A DNA stretch of 64,000 nucleotides from assembly GCA_021234155.1 (NCBI GenBank), contig JAJEKV010000024.1, forward strand, positions 18,767,858-18,831,857. The letters run 5' to 3'. How positions within the stretch are numbered: position 1 is the first letter of the stretch; every line of letters begins with the position of its first letter. This DNA comes from Isoetes taiwanensis (taxonomy: Eukaryota > Streptophyta > Lycopodiopsida > Isoetales > Isoetaceae). The translations under genes and the position numbers were made by a program. Shown piece by piece: positions 60,401 to 64,000 of this stretch. The notes below the pieces were generated by a model. That model ran no database searches and was not told the origin of the DNA. It saw only the letters and a list, made by a program, of their open reading frames with translations.

Positions 60401-61532
60401 ATTATAAAAAGGAATGAAGCAAAATAATTGATTGCAATGACTTTTCAGCAATGACTTAGTATAATGAACATGGGCAAATAATGGGCACCTGAATATAGAG
60501 TAACTTATGCCTTGCTAATAAATCATCTGAAGAAGAGATATTGCAATATCCTTAGCTTTTTTTAAAGAACAGCCAATATTGATTGGCCCTAAAAAATAAT
60601 AAAATTGTCCCTTGCTCAAATATTGCCACATAGATGTCTATTTTGTTTTTCTATCCTATTTTTCTTTCTTGATATTTTAATGTGTCTTTGTCTTATATGT
60701 GGATTTTTTATCTTAAAAATGTGGAACCACCTTGTAAAAACTATTAATTAAATTGAGGAACTTTAATTCCACCATCTTCAAAGAATGTCAACGTAGTGGA
60801 AACTCACCCTAAATTAAATACGCGTCATACAGGTTTGAAGAAGTTCATCGTTCATGTGGCTTCAGCTAAGAAGAAGTCCATCGTTCAACTGGCATCAGCT
60901 AAGAAGCTTCATTTGCGGCTTCTGAATAGAGGATTGAAAATGATGGAATTTCTACATTAAAAGCTCGAGAAATCTCTACACGAAAGCTCTTCAGCATGTA
61001 AATTGACTTCGTTCGGCTTGAAGCAGACCGGATTTAGTGGTTTACGATTATGCATCCTTGACATTGCAAAATCAACCTGTTTTGTTGGTACGGTTTTCTA
61101 GAAATAGGGTGCAGGATTGATCATATGTGAAGTCTTATCTACTTCATTTTTTTTCTACAGTTCTAATTGTAATATCAGGACTATATATGTTTTCTGCTTC
61201 GTCATTTTTTGAAGTACATCAAAAGAATAAAACGTCAAAGGTCCTGGACTTTTTAATTTATCAAGACGTGAACCAAAATGCCATTACTTAATAGAAGGTT
61301 GCAATTTCGGTTTTGGCCGATGGAAGGTCAGTCATCTTGCTTAATCGATTTTGTAGGAATTTGTTATAGGTATCTTTCATCCTTCAAATATTAGACCCCT
61401 TTAGACAAATTGTTTTATTAGGTACAACCACCACGTTTCTTGAATCAGTCCAATTCTGAATAGATTTGCAACCAATTTAGGCCTAAATCTGATTGATCCA
61501 CAGAGTATCATGTTTCTTAATCAGGCTAAGTT
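57411..61532. other. AT-rich DNA upstream of the second pseudokinase copy
   Basis: Near-identical to 32797-36917. It contains the C-rich tandem pair (about 57832-58085) and SINE copy 2. No gene was recognised. Confidence 0.45.
59862..60105 (+). repeat. SINE copy 2 (tRNA-derived), second duplicate
   Basis: ttagttcactagttgta and ggttcaaatccc act as A- and B-like boxes; the body aligns with SINE copy 1 in opposite orientation. Box sequences are more diverged than in copy 1, suggesting an older insertion. Confidence 0.7.
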
Positions 61533-63271
61533 ATGGCATTTTCGGATCCTAAATCAGGTTTTATCTTCCTAAATCACGCTATGTCGTTTCTTCAGCTCGG
61601 GAAAATCAGGCGTCCCGTCACAGATTGGGATGTTGCAGTTGCTTTAGCTCTCTATTTTATTTTATCGGATTCTCAAGAGGTAACAAGGGATTGTGTGACC
61701 CGAATAGCATTCTATGATATTGGCGATGCAAAATTGGCTATAACTTACAAAATATGACGATGGAATCTTCCCTGCAGACACAGATAATGAAGAAGTTCGG
61801 CACAATCAATATGATGAGCAATACTGATAATGATGAGGAATGCTGCCTCGAAGTGAAGAGAGAGCTTATATCGTCTTCCTATGACCGAGGGAAGAATGCA
61901 CTCATAAACAATTCTAGTTATACTGCTCTAGGGGAGGGTGCCCATGAACCGCCCACTTAACCTAAAAAAAACTATATTACGGTGGGTTTATTTTTTTTAA
62001 TCTCTTATTTTGAAATAATATTATGAAATTTCAAAGTTTAGCTTTCAATTGATATTAAGTACAAGTCGTTTCGACAAATGGAAGAATGCTATAAAGATTT
62101 TATGTTGTCTCAATTGCCCTTCAATGGACCACCAAAAAGCCCTCCAATGGACCATTAAATACTCACAATTGACCCTCATTGGACCACAAGTGCCCATCAA
62201 TAGACCATGCATTTAGCTCAATTTTTAATAGTTCTTAAGATGGGCTATTAAAGGGCAAAAGTGAGCTATCAAAAGGTAAAAAGTGGGCTATTATGGGGGG
62301 CCAAAAGTGGGCCATTGAAGGGGAGTGGGTAAAAGAAGGGCACCCTCCCCTAGTGCTAGTCCGCTTTCTAGGTTGATTCAAACCTTACAGACAGGTGATG
62401 CTGCTGCATCCCTTAATATTGCAGAAGCGGAACTATCAGAAAAGAGCGTGTTGGGAGACGGCAATTCTGGGATGGTTTATAAAGCACACTGGCACGATGC
62501 TGCTATACCAGTAGCTATTGAAGAGTTCAAAGTCGACACTAATAATGCTTGTAAACATGAATATGAGGTAATGCGAGTCACAAGGTCCTCCCACATAACA
62601 CAGGTATTAGGTTATTATAAAAATAGCAATAAGAGAGAATGTGTCTTGTCATGGAACTCATGGAGATGGATCTAACAAGGCTGATTGAGATTAGGAATGA
62701 ACACAGAAACATCAAAGGTAGCCTATTTTCTATTATTAAGTCAATTGACATGATGGCCCAACTTGCCAAGGGAATGGAGAGCTTACATGCAGCTGATGTG
62801 ATCCATGGGGACCTTAAGCCCAATAATATCCTGGTGAAGTGTAGTAATGGGAAAATATAATCATGCATGTGTTACATATGATGAAAGCCTGATTATCAAG
62901 CAGACTTTATGACCCAAGATCCAGACATGCACACACCAAAAATAGGCACAATATTGTACATGGCCCTGGAAGTGCTAAATCCGGATGAAATTTGCACTTA
63001 CACCAAAAAAGTCGATGTAAATAGCTTCGGCATCGTCTGCAGAGCAATACTTGTAGGAATGGAAAAGATCCCAAGTACGATAAAAAATATGAAGAACGGT
63101 GAAAGGTATCTATTGTTAACTGATGACATCCACCTTGATCTATGTCAGATGATACGCGGTTGTTTAGATCAAGTGCCTGACAGAGGTCCTAGTTTTAAAG
63201 AAATTGTTGATAAGTTGTGGGTCTTTAAAAAAGAGGTTTTGATCTCACAAAGTAATAAACAAATATGTTGA
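61533..63271 (+). pseudogene. Protein kinase pseudogene, second duplicate
   Basis: The ATP-binding lobe is readable here: LGDGNSGMVYKAHW (glycine loop), then IPVAIEEFKVD, where the usual VAIK lysine is Glu. Downstream are the same frameshift before MCLVMELMEMDL, the same HGDLKPNNIL loop, the same missing DFG segment with stops, the ALE in place of APE, and the C-lobe to QSNKQIC. The N-terminal exon is cut by TGA after LAITYKI because of a one-A difference from the first copy. Shared lesions predate the duplication, or are shared errors. The protein would be a non-catalytic fragment if made. Confidence 0.8.
62113..62335. repeat. Foldback in the kinase pseudogene spacer, second copy
   Basis: Counterpart of 37501-37725 with the same arms (cttcaatggaccacc and gggccattgaag). 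Confidence 0.65.
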
Positions 63272-63677
63272 GTGCAAAATATAGCTGAGAAGACTTGGTG
63301 TTCATGTTAAAATTTACACCTCTACTCCGACAGGCAAAAAAGTAATAGGTTTTCTTCTTCGAGGATCTACACAAAATCTTGATGTGGGTGAAAATTTGTC
63401 CCACAACATTGTTATGTGCATGCCGCGCAAAAAAAAAAGAAGGGGGAAGGGGGGAACATTATTACTTTGTATAAATCAATTTTTACAAGAAACCACTATA
63501 ATAAAGTAATATTAGTTTGTGGGTTAATGAGTTGCATGTGGTTTTTATTTATGGTTTATACTTCGAGTTTCTAACTACTACTAGAAAATTGCCCACCTTT
63601 GGTGCGCATTTCATGTGATTGTACATCAAACATGGGGTATGAATGTGTTGCATGTTTATAGCATGTTAACTTATGTT

Positions 63678-64000
63678 AAGGGTCTCTCACCCCCTTATCA
63701 TACATAAAACAAAAGCACTAACAAATCAATCGGGCCAAAGAAATAGCTGACACTCACCAGAGGATCTGCAAAGAGGGCATCCACATCTTCCATGGTCAAA
63801 ATGTCCATCATAGCTTAAATTCTGAAAATTGTATCAATGCATCATGAATGGGTGTAAGGATTTGGATTCCAATGAACAAAACAGCCTACAACCAATTCAA
63901 TCTAGCTTGTGATATACAAGAACTAATGGAAACGTAAGACACAATTGGGCAAATGGGCATGATTTCCATTAAGCAATAGGTCACAACATACTATCAGCAT
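63678..64000 (-). repeat. Ty3 LTR, start of a further copy at the window end
   Basis: Matches 39051 onward, including the 33-bp deletion, and has the same left flank. It shows that the duplicated unit includes the Ty3 element and continues beyond the window. Confidence 0.85.

Overview
The window is nuclear DNA from a large, repeat-rich land-plant genome. The evidence is: L1-type LINEs with a plant-style ORF1 (a DUF4283-like segment plus a zinc knuckle) and an RT followed by a zf-RVT domain; a plant-type Ty3/gypsy element; a tRNA-derived SINE; and a plant-like kinase pseudogene. A fern, lycophyte, bryophyte or gymnosperm fits best, but the species cannot be fixed from sequence alone. Most of the DNA is transposable-element-derived and almost every long frame is broken. 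The clearest candidate host gene is a small multi-exon gene on the minus strand at about 10.07-10.75 kb.

Layout. 0-0.6 kb: tandem repeats. 0.7-2.4 kb (minus): decayed protein of an uncharacterised transposase-like family. 2.97-4.5 kb: probable 5' LTR plus primer-binding site, followed by an apparently non-coding internal region to about 9.8 kb that opens with a ~212-bp tandem array carrying a foldable motif. 10.07-11.4 kb (minus): candidate gene with two 90-nt phase-1 exons that look like duplicates, with a TATA element upstream. 13.4-26.64 kb (plus): an L1-like element, LINE-A (ORF1, an extra 280-codon ORF, ORF2, poly(A)), split at about 17.5-22.8 kb by a GC-rich LINE-B on the minus strand that has a tandem-monomer 5' UTR. 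26.6-39.05 kb: AT-rich DNA with SINE copies, foldbacks and a pseudokinase. 39.05-47.95 kb (minus): Ty3/gypsy retrotransposon with ~0.4-kb LTRs and an extra coding stretch after integrase. 47.95-63.68 kb: second copy of 22.55-39.05 kb, followed by the start of another LTR. The last 41 kb is therefore a tandem duplication with a period of about 24.6-25.4 kb.

The most informative signal comes from comparing the two duplicate copies. They are nearly identical, but their differences cluster at CAG/CTG trinucleotides and homopolymers, and CTG is typically read as CCG, CG or TC. That is not the outcome of 5-methylcytosine deamination. It looks like base-calling error at methylated CHG sites in a partly polished long-read assembly. 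The same signature recurs outside the duplication (a primer-binding site reading CGT for CAG, a CAG-associated frameshift in the transposase-like frame, and one in the small gene). Many 'pseudogene' frameshifts here may therefore be technical. The biology most worth following up is the 90-nt-exon gene, the ORF joined to LINE ORF2 by an ATGA overlap, the monomeric 5' UTR of LINE-B, the extra frames of the Ty3 element, and the SINE family.
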